A stretch of 5,549 nucleotides of DNA from Opitutales bacterium. Lineage in GTDB: Bacteria > Verrucomicrobiota > Verrucomicrobiia > Opitutales > T3Sed10-336. Under the pieces are notes generated by a model, which ran no database searches, had not been told where the DNA came from, and saw only the letters and a program-made list of their open reading frames with translations. Location of the stretch: positions 1-5,549 of the forward strand of contig SLOW01000010.1 in assembly GCA_007132315.1 (NCBI GenBank). Reading direction: 5' to 3'. The translations under genes and the position numbers were made by a program. This document shows, piece after piece, positions 4,754 through 5,549 of this stretch. The number at the start of each line of letters is the position of its first letter. Positions within the stretch are counted from its first letter, which is position 1.

Positions 4754-5549
4754 TCAGCGGTGGACGATCATCCCGGCCGCGACCGTTTCGTGCGTGAACG
4801 GATCGATCAAAATCACGCTGCCCGTGAGCCGGTTCTTGCGGTAGCTGTCGGTCAACAGCGGCTTCGAACTCCGCACGCTCACCCGGGCGATGTCGTTGAG
4901 CCCGACCTCCAGATCGTCCTCGATCTTGTGCAGCGTGTTGATGTTGACCTTGTAACGCACCTCCTTCACGACACATTTCGCATCCTGGGTGGTGTGGCGG
5001 ATCTCGTACTTCCCGCCGGCCTTCAGTTTCTTTTCATTGAACCAGCAAAGCATCATCTCGTGATCCTGCTCGGCTTCGGGCTGGTTGTTGGGCTTGGCGA
5101 TCATGTCGCCGCGGCTGACGTCGATTTCGTCCTCCATGGTCATGGTCACCGACATCGGCGCGAACGCCTCGTCGATTTCGCCGTCGAATGTATGTACGTT
5201 TTTGATACGGGTTGAAAATCCCGAAGGCAGAACCGTGACCTCGTCGCCGGGTTTGAACACGCCGCCCGCCACTTTTCCGGCGAACCCGCGAAAATCGTGG
5301 TGCTTGTCCGACTGCGGACGCACCACCCATTGAACGGGAAAACGGGCGTCCACGTGGTTGTGATCGTTTCCCACGTACACCGTCTCCAGGTGGTACAGCA
5401 GGGATGCGCCGCGGTACCAGGGCATGTTTTCCGACTTGTCCACCACGTTGTCGCCTTTCAGGGCGCTGATGGGGATGAATTCGATATCGTTGATGTTCAG
5501 TCGCGAGGCGAAGTCCGTGAACCGTTTCACGATGGCGTTGTACACCTTC
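4754..5549 (-). CDS. cysN: sulfate adenylyltransferase subunit 1 (CysN), C-terminal part, 5' end outside the window
   Basis: CysN is the GTPase subunit of ATP sulfurylase. With CysD it makes adenosine 5'-phosphosulfate from ATP and sulfate, the first step of sulfate assimilation. The frame is open to the right edge, so the GTG at 5545 is an internal codon. About 264 residues are visible, roughly the C-terminal half or more of the protein. They begin at the end of the GTPase domain with the G5 motif in FIPISALKGDNVV, then SENMPWYRG, typical of CysN. A translation-factor-like beta barrel follows (about 60-150; FPVQWVVRP, FRGFAGKVAGGVFKPGDEV), then the elongation-factor-like C-terminal barrel (about 160-263; YEIRHTTQDAKCVV, GLNDIARV, LIDPFTHETVAAGMI). 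It ends at GMIVHR, so it is a stand-alone CysN with no fused APS kinase (CysC) domain. cysD is expected beyond the right edge. menA follows after three bases. Confidence 0.93.
   Translation of the reverse strand, partial: KVYNAIVKRFTDFASRLNINDIEFIPISALKGDNVVDKSENMPWYRGASLLYHLETVYVGNDHNHVDARFPVQWVVRPQSDKHHDFRGFAGKVAGGVFKPGDEVTVLPSGFSTRIKNVHTFDGEIDEAFAPMSVTMTMEDEIDVSRGDMIAKPNNQPEAEQDHEMMLCWFNEKKLKAGGKYEIRHTTQDAKCVVKEVRYKVNINTLHKIEDDLEVGLNDIARVSVRSSKPLLTDSYRKNRLTGSVILIDPFTHETVAAGMIVHR

Noticed and set aside
3956..5215. A 419-codon open frame on the + strand, opposite menA and cysN
   Set aside because: It is antisense to two clearly recognised genes, runs through their junction, is rich in Arg, His, Gly and Pro as antisense frames in GC-rich DNA usually are, and shows no recognisable domain.

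Overview
The window is chromosomal housekeeping DNA from a GC-rich bacterium (about 60% G+C by eye), with dense gene packing. It holds six protein genes. One, a RecD2-type helicase, is read on the + strand and cut by the left edge. The other five are on the - strand; the last of them, cysN, is cut by the right edge. No RNA gene, insertion sequence, prophage gene or CRISPR array is visible. Menaquinone synthesis (menA), a FabI-type enoyl reductase of an uncommon form, assimilatory sulfate activation (cysN) and mostly weak Shine-Dalgarno sequences suggest a free-living Gram-negative-like lineage. From memory of similar FabI sequences, the Planctomycetes-Verrucomicrobia-Chlamydiae group is a plausible home, but this is a low-confidence inference.

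Layout, left to right. Positions 1-864 (+) are the C-terminal part of a RecD2-like DNA helicase. Positions 865-1036 are a short spacer between convergent genes, with a 12-bp palindrome and small repeats. Positions 1037-1678 (-) encode an exported cyclophilin-type peptidyl-prolyl isomerase. Positions 1679-1916 are the largest non-coding gap; it holds a likely promoter for the isomerase and an AT-rich block with recurring TTCAAAT. Positions 1917-3162 (-) are fabZ and fabI, separated by one base. Positions 3163-3219 form a spacer with a 9-bp inverted repeat just before the fabZ start. Positions 3220-3780 (-) are yqgE. Positions 3875-4750 (-) are menA, and 4754-5549 (-) is the C-terminal part of cysN, ending three bases before menA starts.

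On the - strand the reading order is cysN, menA, yqgE, fabZ, fabI, then the isomerase. cysN-menA and fabZ-fabI are each tightly coupled pairs. FabZ and FabI catalyse consecutive steps of type II fatty acid elongation, so that pairing makes direct metabolic sense. The pairing of cysN (sulfate activation) with menA (quinone prenylation) has no obvious biochemical logic.

I found no convincing undescribed system. The points most worth a second look are the FabI active-site variation, the inverted repeat in the fabZ leader, and the phased TTCAAAT repeats upstream of the isomerase promoter.
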